Shown piece by piece: positions 9,457 through 20,651 of a stretch of DNA of 64,000 nucleotides. The notes beneath the pieces are model-generated. The model had not been told where the DNA came from. It made no database searches and worked only from the letters and a program-made list of their open reading frames with translations. Each line of letters starts with the position of its first letter. Position 1 is the first letter of the stretch. The stretch comes from Locusta migratoria (taxonomy: Eukaryota; Arthropoda; Insecta; Orthoptera; Acrididae), in NCBI GenBank assembly GCA_026315105.1, contig CM048744.1:977064721-977128720 (forward strand), in the 5' to 3' direction. The translations under genes were made by a program, and so were the position numbers.

Positions 9457-10830
9457 CACCACCACCACCACCACCACCACCACCACCACAAGTCGTCGTA
9501 CTCATTGCTGAGCGTCGTGACCCCATGAACCAAGCGTCTTCATCCCGGACGGTTGTCAGCTTCTCTCAGTGTCTGCTGAATAGGTAGACCGGAGATCATC
9601 TTGATTTGGTCTATCCATCTGTTCGCTGCTCTTCCCCTTGGTCTTCTGTCCTCGATCTTTTCTTGTAATATTTTTTCTAGGTTTTCTCCGTCTCTTCTCA
9701 CAATATGGCCAAAGAACTGGAGAATTTTTTTCGTCGACTCGAAAAGAAAGGCGTCTGGAGATATTCAGTTGTTCAATAATGGACACATTTGTTGTTCTTT
9801 CGGTCCATTTTAAGCACAGCATCCTACGCCAGCACCGAAGCTCAAACGCATCAATGCGTAGTTTCTCTCTGCCCTTGAGTGTCCATGATTCACAGCCATA
9901 AAAGACAGAAAACACGGGTGTATCAACTAGCCGGATCTTTGTATTATTTGTTATTGCTCTGCTCTGCCAATTCTTCGTAAGCTTCTTCATAGCCACTGGT
10001 CCTAGCATGATCCGTCTTCTTATCTCCTCTTCACAACTACCTGTGCTGCAGATGGTTGACCCAAGGTAGGTGAAGGACTGCACGACTTCCAGTTCCTTTA
10101 ATTGACCTATGAGCTGGATCTGTTGATCTCTATCAGTTAACATGAGTTTGGACTTACTGAGGTTGATGTCTAGTCCATATGCTACACTAATGTCTTTTAT
10201 TCTAGTTAGTAGCTCAGCAAGTTCATCGTCGCTGTTGGCTAAAAGTACAGTGTCATCAGCAAAACGGAGGTTGTTGACAGTTCTTCCGCCAATTGAGATG
10301 CCTTTGGTCCAACCACCAAGAGCATTCGTAATGAACTGTTCTGCACAGATGTTGTACAGAACACAACCCTGTCTCACCTTTTGAAACTCTGAAGGAATCA
10401 GACGTGCCAGCAGTTGTCTTTACAACTGCGGAGTGATCATTGTACGCCGGCCGCGGTGGACGAGGGGACTAAGGCGCTCCAGTCACAGTCTGCACGGCCA
10501 CTACGGTCGGGGGTTCGAATCCCCCCTCGGGCATGGATATTTGTGCCGTCCTAGTTCGTAAGTACTTCATAAGTAGTTTCTAAGTTTAGGGACTGATGAC
10601 CCCGTAGTTAAGTCCCATAGACTATACAAACATTTGAACATTTGTTAATTGTACACATTTTTGATCAATGCTGTCAAGTGGGGAGGGACACCGATCTCTG
10701 CAAGTACCTGCCACAACTTTTCCACACAACACATTCAAAGGCTTTCCTATAGTCAAGAAAGCAGATGAAAACAGGAACACAGAACTCTTGTGATTTTTCA
10801 GTTTAAAGCTGAGTAAATCAATATCAAGGT
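9457..10830 (-). pseudogene. RTE/BovB-like reverse transcriptase, broken by a SINE
   Basis: On the minus strand this encodes the back half of a BovB-like RTE protein. From the 5' side (about 10780) come a DYRKAFECV block (RT palm), then VRQGCVL, NNLRFADDTVLLA (active-site FADD intact), FTYLGSTI, and a C-terminal YGCESWTLK and RIDAFELRCWRRML. The frame from 10377 to 9556 is open for 273 codons. Upstream of that, stops and the SINE at 10446-10647 break it. The C-terminus is out of frame relative to relatives. A (GGT)n tail (plus strand (CCA)n, 9457-9490) marks the 3' end. It differs clearly from the RTE at 1051-4343, so it is a second RTE lineage. Confidence 0.85.
10446..10647 (+). mobile_element. 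SINE family A inserted in the BovB-like LINE
   Basis: It has the same head, B box (GGTTCGAATCC), CATGGATATTTGTGCCGTCC body and GGGACTGATGACC tail as the copy at 8298-8498. ATTGTAC is duplicated at 10439-10445 and 10648-10654, and removing the insert rejoins the LINE sequence. The opposite orientation to the LINE shows it is a later event. Confidence 0.92.
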
Positions 10831-10839
10831 TACAGAGAA

Positions 10840-11033
10840 GCCGCGGCGGTGTGGCCGAGCGCTCTTACGCACCTTGCTGCGGAGCGTGCGGTTTCTCGTC
10901 GACTGAGGTTCGAGTCCTCCCTCGGACATGTATGTGACTTGTCCTTACCAAAAGTTAGTTTAAGTAGTTTGTAACCCTAGCGGCTGATGACCACAGTAGT
11001 TTGGTTCCGTAGATTTACAAACATCTGAACATT
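10840..11033 (+). mobile_element. tRNA-derived SINE (family C)
   Basis: The head is GTGGCCGAGCGCTC and the B box GAGGTTCGAGTCC. The body is CTCGGACATGTATGTGACTT and the tail GGCTGATGACCACAGTAGTT then TGGTTCC, ending in ACATCTGAACATT. The head differs from family A but the 3' tail is the same type. A weak duplication (GAGAAGC/GAGAGGC) may flank it. Confidence 0.85.
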
Positions 11034-11142
11034 GAGAGGCAGCAGGAGGCACAGGAGAACTGTACCGTGCTGTTCCAAACAAACGTTCGCCTTACTTTTA
11101 GCACTCGGTATCTAATCTGATGTTCATTAATTTAGTACAAAA

Positions 11143-12690
11143 TTGTTGTTGTGGTCTTCAGCTCAGAGTGGATTGATGCAGCTCTCCACAATACCCTATC
11201 CTGAGCAAGCCTCTTCATCTCCATGTAAGAACGGCAACATACATCTGTCAATCTGCTTACTGTATCCATCCTCTGCGGTTTTTACCCAACACACTTCTCT
11301 CAAACGCTAAATTCACAATTCCTTGATGTCTAAGAATGTGTCCTACCAATCTATCCCTTCTTTTAGTCAAGGTATGCCAGAAATTTGTTTTCTCCCCAAT
11401 TCTATTCAGTACCTCCTCATTAGTTACGCGATCCACCCACCTAATCTTCAGCAGTCTTCTGTAGCGCCACATTTCAAAAGCCTCTGTCCTCTTCCTGTCC
11501 GCACTGTTTATCGTCCATGTTTGTCTCCCATACAAGGTAACACTCCACACAAATGCCTTCAGAAAGAACTTCCTTAGGCTTAAATAAAAATCCGATGTTA
11601 ACAAATTTCTCTTTTTCAAGAACGCTTTTTCTACCCATTGCCATTAAGTAACAAAACTCATCTACCTCCTTTATTGTTTCGTTACGTAATCTAACACGTT
11701 CAGCATCACCTGATTATGTTAGACTGCACTCCGTTACCCTTGTTGTGCTGCTGTTAATGTTTATCTCATATGCACCTTTCAGCACACTGTCCATTCCATT
11801 CAATTGCTCTTCCAGGTCCTTTGCTGTATCTGACAGAATTACTATGTCGTAGGCAAAACGCAATGTTTTTAATTCTTCCCCCTGAACTTTAATTCCTTCT
11901 CCAAATTTCTCCTTGCTTTCCTTTATAGCTTGCTCAATGTACAAATTGAATAACATTGGAGAAAGGCTACAACCCTTTCAAACTCCCTTAACCACTGCAT
12001 CCCTTTCATGCCCTTCAACTCTGACAACTGCTGTCTGGTTTTTGTATAAGTTGTAAATAACCTTACTCTCCCTATATTTTACTCCTGCTTGCTTCAGAAC
12101 TTGAAAGAGTTTATTCCAATCAACATTGTCAAAAGCCTTCTCCAAATCTACAAAAGCTAGAAATGTAGGTTTGCCTTTTCTTAATCTGTCTTCTAGGATA
12201 AGCCGTAAAGTGAGTATTGCCTCCCGTGTTCCTACATTTCTCCTGAACCCAAACTGATCTTCCCCGAGGTCGGCTTCTACCAGCTTTTCCATCCTCCTGT
12301 ATATAATCCGTGTTAATATTTTGCAACCATGACTTATTAAACTGATGGTTCTGTAGTTTTCACACCTGTCTGCGCCTGCTTTCTTTGGAATGGGGATTAT
12401 AACATTTTTCTTAAAGTCTGAGGGTACTTCGCCTGTCTCGTACATCTTACACACCAGGTGAAAAAGGTTTGTCATGGCTGGTTCTCCCAGAGACTTCAGT
12501 AGCTCTGAGGGAATATCATGTACTCCAGGGGCCTTGTTTCGACTTAGGTCTTTCAGTGCTCTGTCAAATTCATATCTCAGTATAGTATCTCCTATTTCAT
12601 CCTCATCTACTTGTTCTCCCCTCTCTACAATATTGCCGCTAAGTTCATTTCCTTCATAGAGCCTCTCTATATACTCTTTCCACCTTTGAG
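11143..12690 (-). pseudogene. 5'-truncated RTE copy with dead active site
   Basis: A minus-strand copy of the 1051-4343 family, corresponding to about 2720-4343 of it. The RT part (12475-11978) is well preserved: NYRTISLISHG, FGFRRNVGTREA, VDLEKAFDNVDW. Then a TGA replaces the Arg codon of the VRQGC motif near 11976, FADD has become FAYD (near 11850), and a deletion or frameshift lies near 11620-11710. The tail is (CAA)n, seen as TTGTTGTTG at 11143. It is non-functional. Confidence 0.9.
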
Positions 12691-12985
12691 CCGTACCGAC
12701 CGCCTGCTACCTGCTACCATGTGCTCGCTCGCAGCAGTTGGGAAACACCTGCTGCCATCAAGCAGCCTGCCCTGACGTGGGAGAAGCAGGGCCGGAGCGG
12801 CGGTTACTGTTAGCACGCGGCGCAGCGCAGCGCAGGCCACACGGAGCGCCCAGCGTTTAAATCGGGCCCAGCAGCGGGCAGGCGGCGCAGATGGTATCGC
12901 CTCTCCACACGCAGCTACGGGCCAGTCGTAATATACCGCAGGTGCGGGGGAGTCTGCCAGATGTGGAAGGACGCAGCGCGACCGC
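12691..12985. other. GC-rich, CpG-rich stretch, no gene recognised
   Basis: About 300 bases of conspicuously GC-rich DNA (GGCGCAGCGCAGCGCAGGCC-type runs) between two LINEs. It has no TATA box and no ORF with a recognisable motif. It could be part of an older repeat or a CpG island. Confidence 0.4.
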
Positions 12986-13946
12986 GAGTACTGCAAAAAG
13001 GCGTGCGGCGCGGTGCCACACTGCACACTGCTAAGGCTGGAAGGCTTCCTAACTAATAGAACGCAGTACGTTGTTCTCGACGGCGAGTGTTCATCAGAGA
13101 CGAGTGTATCGTCAGGCGTGCCCCAGGGGAGTGTGGTAGGACCGCTATTATTTTCTGTATGTATATAATTGATCTGATGGACAGAGTAAGTTGTAATTTG
13201 CGGCTGTTTGCTGATGATGCTGTGGGGTAAAGGAGGGTGTCGTCTTTAACTGACTGTAACAGCATACAGGATGACTTAGACAAAATTTCTAGTTGGTGCG
13301 AAGAATGGCAGCTAGCTCTCAATGTAGAAAAATGTAAGGTGATGCACTTGAGTAGGAAAAACAATCCCATGATACAGCATTAGCAGTGAGCTTCTTGATG
13401 CTGTCGCGTCGTTCAAATACCTAGGCGTAACATTGCAGAGCGATATGAAATGGAACGAGCATGTAAGCACAGTTGTGAGTAAGGCGGACCGCGTATAAAA
13501 CGCTTGTACGACCACGTCTTGAGTATTGCTCAAGTGTTTGCGACCCGCAGCAGATCAGTTTAAAGGAAGACATAGAGGCAGTTCAGAGGCGAGCAGCTAG
13601 GTTTGTTACCGGTAGGTTCGACCAATGCGCGAGTGTCACGGAAATGTTCCGGCAACTCAATTGGGGATCGCTGGAGGAAAGACGACGTTCTTTTCGTGAA
13701 TTTCTGTTAAGTAAATTTAGAGGTCCGGAATTTGAAGCTGAGTGTAGTACGATCTTGCTGCCGCCTACATACATTTCGCGTAGTGATCACAAGGACAATA
13801 TAGGAGAAATTAGGGCTCGTACGGAGGCATATAGGCATTCCTTCTTTCCTCGTTCTATTTGGGAGTGGAATAGGAAATGAAATGCCTAGTAGTGGTACAG
13901 TGTACCCTTACGGTGGATCGCGGAGTATGTATGTAGATGTAGATGT
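12986..13946 (+). pseudogene. Jockey/CR1-like LINE 3' part, degenerate
   Basis: It matches the LINE at 45735-47116 from its AYDAVPH block onward, with an internal deletion of about 60 bases near 13030. Visible RT blocks are SGVPQGSV near 13115, LFADDAV near 13206, the ISSWCEEWQLALNVEKCKV block, and a C-terminal region including ERRRSFREFL and PPTYISR. Stops and frameshifts are scattered. The tail is TGTATGTAGATGTAGATGT (about 13927-13945), the same hexamer tail as the copy at 51495-52703. The clade assignment within the Jockey superfamily is tentative. Confidence 0.85.
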
Positions 13947-15687
13947 TGCGGCTAGTCGAGACCACACCACTGCCAAGTACCTGCAAAACTGCGAAGCGCT
14001 CGCGGACAATCAACAGGCCAATGACGCTTGGTTTTTCACCCTCTTCATCTTTGGATAAGACTAAAAGACCCGCTCAAGTACATACTGCGAGGGTGAAGGT
14101 CGGGGGTGAGAGTTTAAAATAGGGAAAGATTAATTTTTGAAACTCACAACCACCAGCTGCGAACCAAATTCCTAAACATGCAAAAACACTGGAACTGTTA
14201 TTGCGACTGTTTTACTCGATTTCTAGGGGATGATATCACACGTTCGCAGCTTTCCTTCCCTGCATATGATTAACAAGACAAATTCATAATAAATTCAAGT
14301 TCATGAGAGCAAAGGATGTACTAACTACTACTTTTGAAAACACGTGAAAGTTCACTTTATGTTGTTTATTTCACAATCTTAGAACCCTGTGGCTGATACG
14401 TCTGTACATCGGCACATTTATCAAATAAAGTTATAGCTCGTGAGCCCCCAGACAAAATGAATATTTGTCGCGAATTGTTTTCACACCACGTGGCTGTCTC
14501 AAACACCGTTTATGTTCATGCCTATGCGACGACACGTGTTACATTAACAAATCACAGTCACTTTAATTCAATGCGATGCACACCTTGTTCCACCGGCTAA
14601 ATATTCACAAACACACAGTAGCACTCGATTTAACTTGGTGCAGTTTACGACGAGCAACCACACGTGGCGATTGCCACACCCCAATCTATAACCTCCACCT
14701 CGAGGTCCACATGCCGACTGATGCAGAGCGACGACGCCCGGCCAGCTCACCACATGCTCCGGAGTCCTCCCTTCCTGCCCTCGCGCGCGCGCGCCAAAAC
14801 TCATCTGCCGGGGTTTTTTCCCCTACGTCATCAACTTCCCCATGTGAGCTGTTGTAACCGATTTGCCAACGTACAGCGCTCAGCCAATAAATTTCTAAAA
14901 CTTTACTTAAAATCAAAATAATTACACTATACATTAAACAAATATTTTCTTACGTTTTTATATTAGTATTAACATCCTTTGTACTGTTTATCATAATCGT
15001 GCAATTTCTTATACCACAGATAAGTGATTTAACTGAATACTTCAAGATAAAATACAAAAGATTGATTGAAAATAAAATGAGAAATAGTTAATATATTATT
15101 TTTATAAACAAACATTGCCATGCTAGTTGTGTAACTGTCTTGTCTTCGTTGGTAATTTATTACTTTTCATTGTCAATTAAACATATTACGTTAGATGTGA
15201 CTATATCAGCTAATGTATTCTTTATTTATCAACAGGCTATTTTGTAATGAGGGCCTTAAAGGTTCCTAACTGCATCGTATTACTTCAAATGCCAGTAGTA
15301 TTACAATATTTGTGCACTGCACTGTGCCTGGCACTCGCCATTGTCCCTCTCCCCCCTCAGCGGAAACGAACTGTAAAATCCTAAGTTGGAACAAGCCACC
15401 AACATCGGCCTGCTCGCTGGCCTCCCGTCAGCTACAAACACACAGCAAATCTCAACGTGGAGAATTTCTACCTATGGCCTAACTATAAATGTTGTCACCC
15501 AACTGTGTACATACATTGCTACCTTAATTAATAAGATTAAAATTGTGTAACATTTAGTGCACTGGCATGGTCAATGTTTGCAGTGAACTTCATACTGTTT
15601 AATTATCAAATGCTATTAATTACCAGTATTTCTATTGGGCGGTAATCTCTCAATACACACCAGTCAGGAGTATCACAAGAGATACCT
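13947..15687. other. no recognised feature
   Basis: AT-rich except for a moderately GC-rich patch at 14640-14830 that contains a GCGCGCGCGCG run near 14780. No motif, TIR or tail was recognised. Confidence 0.45.
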
Positions 15688-15870
15688 TCGGATGTTCGTG
15701 AACCTACTGGACCAAACTGCTGCGGTCGTCAATCTCTAGACATACTTTTACTTTCACTGAGGACAAAACACGCGCACACGCACGCACGAGGGAGGACTCT
15801 AACCCCCGGTGCGAACGGCCATCCAGCACGTAGCATGACGCCTTAGACCACACGGCCAATCAGTGCGACT
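15688..15870 (-). mobile_element. old SINE (family B-like)
   Basis: On the plus strand it begins with the inverted tail GGACCAAACTGCTGCGGTCG and ends with an inverted tRNA-like head (GGGAGGACTCTAACC B-box region, GACGCCTTAGACCACACGGCC A-box region). It is more diverged than the other family B copies. No duplication was identified. Confidence 0.75.
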
Positions 15871-17218
15871 ACAACAGAACAAATGAATTTAATGTACGAA
15901 GATGGGTATCATAACACTTCTCAATCATCATTTGTCGGTGAAACACTGTTGTGTAACATTGATGCTTAAAAGGTGACCAAAATAGGGAATAAAGAAACAA
16001 CTATGACAAGAAAATTCACGGGAGCCTTAAATGAAGCGTAATTTGACAAGAAGCTACGCATTTGCTTGAAACGTGTTTCTGAAAACAAAACTTATTTTGT
16101 AAACTAAACGTCTTTCGCCATCGAAGTTCAAGGTATGGCGTTTGGAATCAAAACACAGTGCTACGGTATTAGTCGTCATCGTGGTAACTTTTAGTGGGAA
16201 CGAGTAATGCAAGAAAACACACTGGACCTTTCGCTAAAAGACGCTGGCAAAATACCCAACGTATCGCTTAGTTCCAAAACTATACTAGACGTTATGATTT
16301 TAACTAGCTCTCTCCCCTGAGCAAACTGAACAATTTTCAAGGAACGTCTGTAGACACTGTAATTTAAAATCAGGATCATTCTTCATGGATTCTCTAAGCA
16401 TGTATCTGTTCTTCTAGACTCGCATATAATTTAATGGGAAATCATGGCGAACGAACACTACATGTATTGAAAAAAAAAAAAGTGTCCTTTTGATCCAACT
16501 TACCGTGGTGCGCTATTTTAATGGAACTGGACTCACCTGAAACAAAAGGAGAAACAAGATTAAGAATATTTTTTTGGACACGGTACACACATTACATGAA
16601 TGGATACTCTACTTCTCAAAACATTGAATCATTCAAGCAACGACCCAAACGAATTTGTCGGTCAGCGACAAAAGCAATCTTCAGTTAAGCTCATTCATTA
16701 ATTCAGTCCGTTCATAGCTCGCCGCTCCATGGAAAAATTTACATCGTCTACAAAAGGCCAAACTCAGATCTAGAACTGCATACCTATTGCATACTAAGGA
16801 ACAATATCAGCATTTCGTCTTTACTAGGCAAAAACAATCTGCTGAATTCAAACAGTTTTTCATTGAAGTATTTTTTAAAGCGAAACTGTTGATATTAATC
16901 ATATATAAGAATTCATCCGTTAGACCCAGTTCATGACAACACAGTGCAAATGATTAAATTTTTTGTCTCTCCACTAATGTCCAAAATAAAAGACACCTGC
17001 AACTACTCTCACCGGAAGGTGGTTTCCCCAATTTCCCATTCGCAGCTTACGTCTCGTTAACAGTGTAGAATGATTGCCGCCAATGTCTAATGTTGCAGTA
17101 ACTATCTTGATTGCAGTAACTAGTAATGAACATCTGCAGTCTCACGTGTAGCGCATTGATCAGTACTCGCATTAACAGTAACTTCCAGTTCGTTATTATC
17201 TTGGCACTATTTTTCAAA
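15871..17218. other. no recognised feature
   Basis: AT-rich DNA with only short random-looking frames. I see no repeats or coding signals. Confidence 0.45.
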
Positions 17219-17220
17219 TA

Positions 17221-17911
17221 CGAGGCGCGTCCAGAAATTAAGTTCCGTTTGGTAATAAAATGAAATTGTACACAGATACAGAAGAAATTTTTATTGCACA
17301 AAATTCTACAACTCTTAAACTACTTTTCCACATAACCGCCGAAATTTTGTAGGCATTTGTCATAGCGTGGCACCAGGTTTTGTATACCTTCTTCATAGAA
17401 ATCTGCCACCTGTGTCTTCAACCAGTTGAAAACAGTGGAATTTGGTGGAAGTCCATAGCGAGAGCACTAATTGTAAACCTACGATTTTCCTGGATCTTGT
17501 CATCAATTGCGTGAACCAGTTCTTCTGTAACCAAAGGTGGACGCCCACTTCGTTCTTCATCGTGCACATCACTACGCCCGCCACTGAACTGTCGGACCTA
17601 TCTTCCCACCATCGAATCACTCGTCGCATTTGGTCCGTAAACATCGCAAATTTGTCGATAAATTTCACTTTGTTTCACTTTCCTCGCATTCAGAAACCGA
17701 ATCACCGACCTGATTTCACAGGCGGCGGGATTTTCAATCAACGCCGACATTTCAAACAAGCACAGCAAAGCGTACGTAACTGACAGCGAACTCCAAATGG
17801 CGCATGTTGTTCTCCTTGACACATATCGTCTACAGCGCATGTGCAGAACTGCAGTCGCAGCGCTGCAGCGGAGATAAATTGAAACGGAACTTACTTTCTG
17901 GACGCGCCTCG
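17221..17911 (-). mobile_element. internally deleted mariner with TIRs and TA duplication
   Basis: A 691-bp element. The first 30 bases (starting CGAGGCGCGTCCAGAAATTA) and the reverse complement of the last 30 match at 29 of 30 positions. TA lies directly outside both ends (17219-17220 and 17912-17913), as expected for mariner. Inside is the transposase remnant at 17320-17750. Confidence 0.93.
17320..17750 (-). pseudogene. mariner transposase lacking its catalytic core
   Basis: The minus strand encodes the N-terminal DNA-binding half of a SETMAR/Mos1-type transposase: ATG at 17750, then EIRSVIRFLNARKVKQSEIY, a conserved Trp codon turned into TAG, QFSGGRSDVHDEERSGRPPL and ENRRFTISAL. The sequence then jumps straight to the normal C-terminus (DFYEEGIQNLVPRYDKCLQN, FGGYVEK, stop at 17320-17322) in another frame. 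All of the D,D34D region is missing. The internal deletion leaves both ends, so it could once have been moved by a full-length relative. Confidence 0.88.
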
Positions 17912-17913
17912 TA

Positions 17914-19261
17914 TTTTTACTTGAGAGCTCACGTAAGTTTCAACTGTAGTATGAACATTAGTGAGCCGTACATTTGCAACGATCATCCTTTTTACTTTTT
18001 AACCTATAATCTGCCTATAGACTGCGTGCTCATAAGCGAACAGAATGTCTTAGTCTGTTTCCTCTACTGCCTGCTCAATCACTGCACTACCTTCTTGTCC
18101 GCAACTTCAACGCTCTCATCTACAAAACAGTAACAGAAATACTCGTTCTAAACATAGCAAACTGCTCTCAATACAACCACACAACACAGCCACCTTTTAG
18201 AAAACATTTTCTGCATCAGGAGCCAGCTTCGAAATGGCTTTTATCTCTCACAAAGTAGGCTGCTCTGCATTCCTACATTCCCTGACTCCCACTTGTTCTA
18301 ATTTTTCTCCAATACTCTGTTTCATAAATACCATTCGTAAACTTTTCAGGATCCGTGTTTTTAACGAACTCTTAGAAAGCCAGCTTCATTTCCATATTGT
18401 GGGTGATACAGATTCGAATTTATCATATATCACCAACATTATTATTATTATTATTATTATCGCTATTACTTACGTTGATAACCATAATAGGTATCTCAGA
18501 GTTCAGTGCAGGAATAAGTCGCAAATACACTAAGTCATTGAGAAACATGGTCAAAATTTTTAAGCGTTTTATAAGTACAGTTTCTTAGCCGATGAAAAAC
18601 TTGGTGTGAAGGATCTAATACAATCACACTAAATAACAATACGTGAATAGAATACAGGAGCGCAAGTTAATATAGTAGTCCATCGGGTGAAACGTGCATT
18701 CTAAGTATTGTTTAAAAAAATCGTTTGGTTGATGGGTCGACGTTTCTTTGGTGTCAGACGAGATCGTTCCTCACTGCAGCTACAAAGCATTCCACCCATA
18801 CTCACTTCCAGATGGTTAGCCACTGTCAGAGGAAACTTCCAATCTCGCAGTAGTACGCCACCACTGCACCTCTTTCATGCTACTGGACAGCAGCATCAGC
18901 ATCCTACTGCAACACGAGGACGCCGTGCACCAAGCGTTCAGTGCTCAAGGGTAAAGCCGTGCTCCCGTTCAATGAGAAGAGCGGTAAAACCCACAGCAAT
19001 TGCTACAATCTGTGGTTACTATTAATTTATTTCACATGCCCCATTACATAGTAATATTATACGTCTAAAGGTTAAAACCAGACAGTTACATCAGATACTT
19101 TGGCAAACACGAACACAATACAGCGTGTACAAACGTCATACATACATATGTCTTTTGAAGAGAAACGCTGAAATTTGTTTCTCTCCCTCCCTCTCCCCCC
19201 CCCCCCCCTCTCTCATGTATACCACTACAGAGTAGTTTGGCGTTACTCGCAAACCTGGCCA
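17914..19261. other. no recognised feature
   Basis: AT-rich. There is a short (TTA)n run near 18438-18460 and a C run at 19196-19208. No gene or element was recognised. Confidence 0.45.
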
Positions 19262-19887
19262 GTTCAAGTGCGGAGCGAGATTTCTGTGTGTTGTTGTTCG
19301 ACACAAACAAGTAGGCTACAGTTATTCAATGGATGTTTAGAACCAAGTACGGTAAGAAGCCACCAATTCTAATCTGCATCAAGCCACAACAATTTCGTTA
19401 CGACTGGTTGCTTGTGACCGGAAAAAAGAAACGGACGTCACAATGTAATTGAAGAGGATGTGGACAGCGTACGAGAGACGTTCGTAAGGAGTCCAAGGAA
19501 ATCGGTTCGTCGTGCATCCCGTGAACTCTAAACGGCTCCCACGACTGTAGAAAGTCCTGCGACAGAAGATGTCTATAAACCATTCAATTTGGAGCTAGTG
19601 CAGAAGCTCAGTGACAAGTGTTTTTAGTTTTGTTCGCAGCTGCAACAGTTGAATGAGGATGGGGATAGCATTGTTGATCGCTTAAATTTTAGCGACGAAG
19701 ACAAATAGGAAAGTGAAGAAGCATGATTGTCGAATCTGGGATACAAAGCATCCACACAATTGCATTGAATTTGAGCGTGATTCCCCGAAGATGTTTCTTG
19801 TGCCTTGTCACGTCGAAAACAGTACGGGCCATTCTTCTTCGCCGAAAGCAGTGACTGGATAGTCCTGCTCGGACATGGTGCAGTCTC

Positions 19888-19976
19888 GGCCGCGTGGGAG
19901 TAGCCGAGCGGTCTGGAGCGCCACGTTACGGATCGCGCGGCCTCCCGCGTCGGGTGTTCGAATCCCCCATTCGGGC

Positions 19977-20017
<41 letters not shown>

Positions 20018-20260
20018 AGTTTAACTTAGTTTAATTATATTAGTTAAGTAGTTTGTAAATCTAGGGGATGGGTAGGGTTGATTGATTGGGATAGGAGGAA
20101 TAAACTACTGAGGTTATCAGTCCCCCCGGTGGGGAGAGGAAGGAGTGAGGCTAGGAAAGGAGGGGAGGGGGAAAGGAAACACAGTCCGGGAAGTAAGTCT
20201 AGGGACTGATGACCAAAGTAGTTTGCTCCCATAGCATTATAAACATTGGGACATTTTTGC
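19888..20260 (+). mobile_element. SINE family B with (GT)n and a nested LINE tail
   Basis: The head is GGAGTAGCCGAGCGGTCTGG with B box GTGTTCGAATCCC, then (TG)n at 19978-20016, the AGTTTAACTTAGTTTAA body, and the tail ACTGATGACCAAAGTAGTTT. TGCAGTCTC (19879-19887) and TGCAGCCTC (20261-20269) are a 9-bp duplication with one mismatch. Bases 20067-20192 are a later insertion. Confidence 0.88.
20067..20192 (-). mobile_element. short LINE-tail element inside the SINE
   Basis: A 126-bp minus-strand insert. Read on the minus strand it is a CT-rich block (CCTTTCCCCCTCCCCTCC), then GGGGGACTGATAACCTCAGT and a short (AATC)n tail. GTAAATCTAGGG (20055-20066) and GTAAGTCTAGGG (20193-20204) flank it, a 12-bp duplication with one mismatch. 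Related pieces are at 29978-30115 and 35160-35294. Confidence 0.82.
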
Positions 20261-20651
20261 TGCAGCCTCTTGAGTGTGTTTCCCGGTGCCCCACTGTGCC
20301 ACGAGTGGGCGGTACAGCACCTGAACTCTCCATGTTTGCGATTAGCGCTGACTATCGGCGAACCAAACTACTCTGTCAAGGTAAACATGAAAAACTTTCA
20401 GGGTTTCTCTTCAAAATGACAATGTATAACATCTACACAATGTTTGGTTCTTGTGCAATAAATAACAGTGTGTTCCCGAACTTTATGTACACCTACATAT
20501 GGTTAAACGTTTTACAAAAGAAGGCAGTTTAGCGATACGATATATATCGCTTCACATAACAAAGCAAACGTGTTTTACATTGGTGTAAACAATTGAAATA
20601 TAAGCTGAATGTAGGCACGTGTCCAATTTTCGGTTACTTGATGGTGGAGGG

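Larger units (their letters stand above)
19262..20350 (+). pseudogene. degenerate DDE transposase (Tc1/mariner superfamily, DUF4817-like N-term), split by a SINE
   Basis: Spread over several frames are the blocks FRTKYGKKPP (about 19334), EEDVDSVRETFVRSPRKSVR then RASREL (about 19450-19530), LVQKLSD (about 19600), and a catalytic-half block CRIWDTKHPHNCIEFERDSP (about 19720-19790) followed by an AVTG motif. These are in the order of a common insect DDE transposase family with an N-terminal helix-turn-helix. Multiple stops and frameshifts make it dead. The SINE at 19888-20260 interrupts the 3' part, which seems to continue for about 80 bases after it. No TIRs were identified. Confidence 0.72.
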
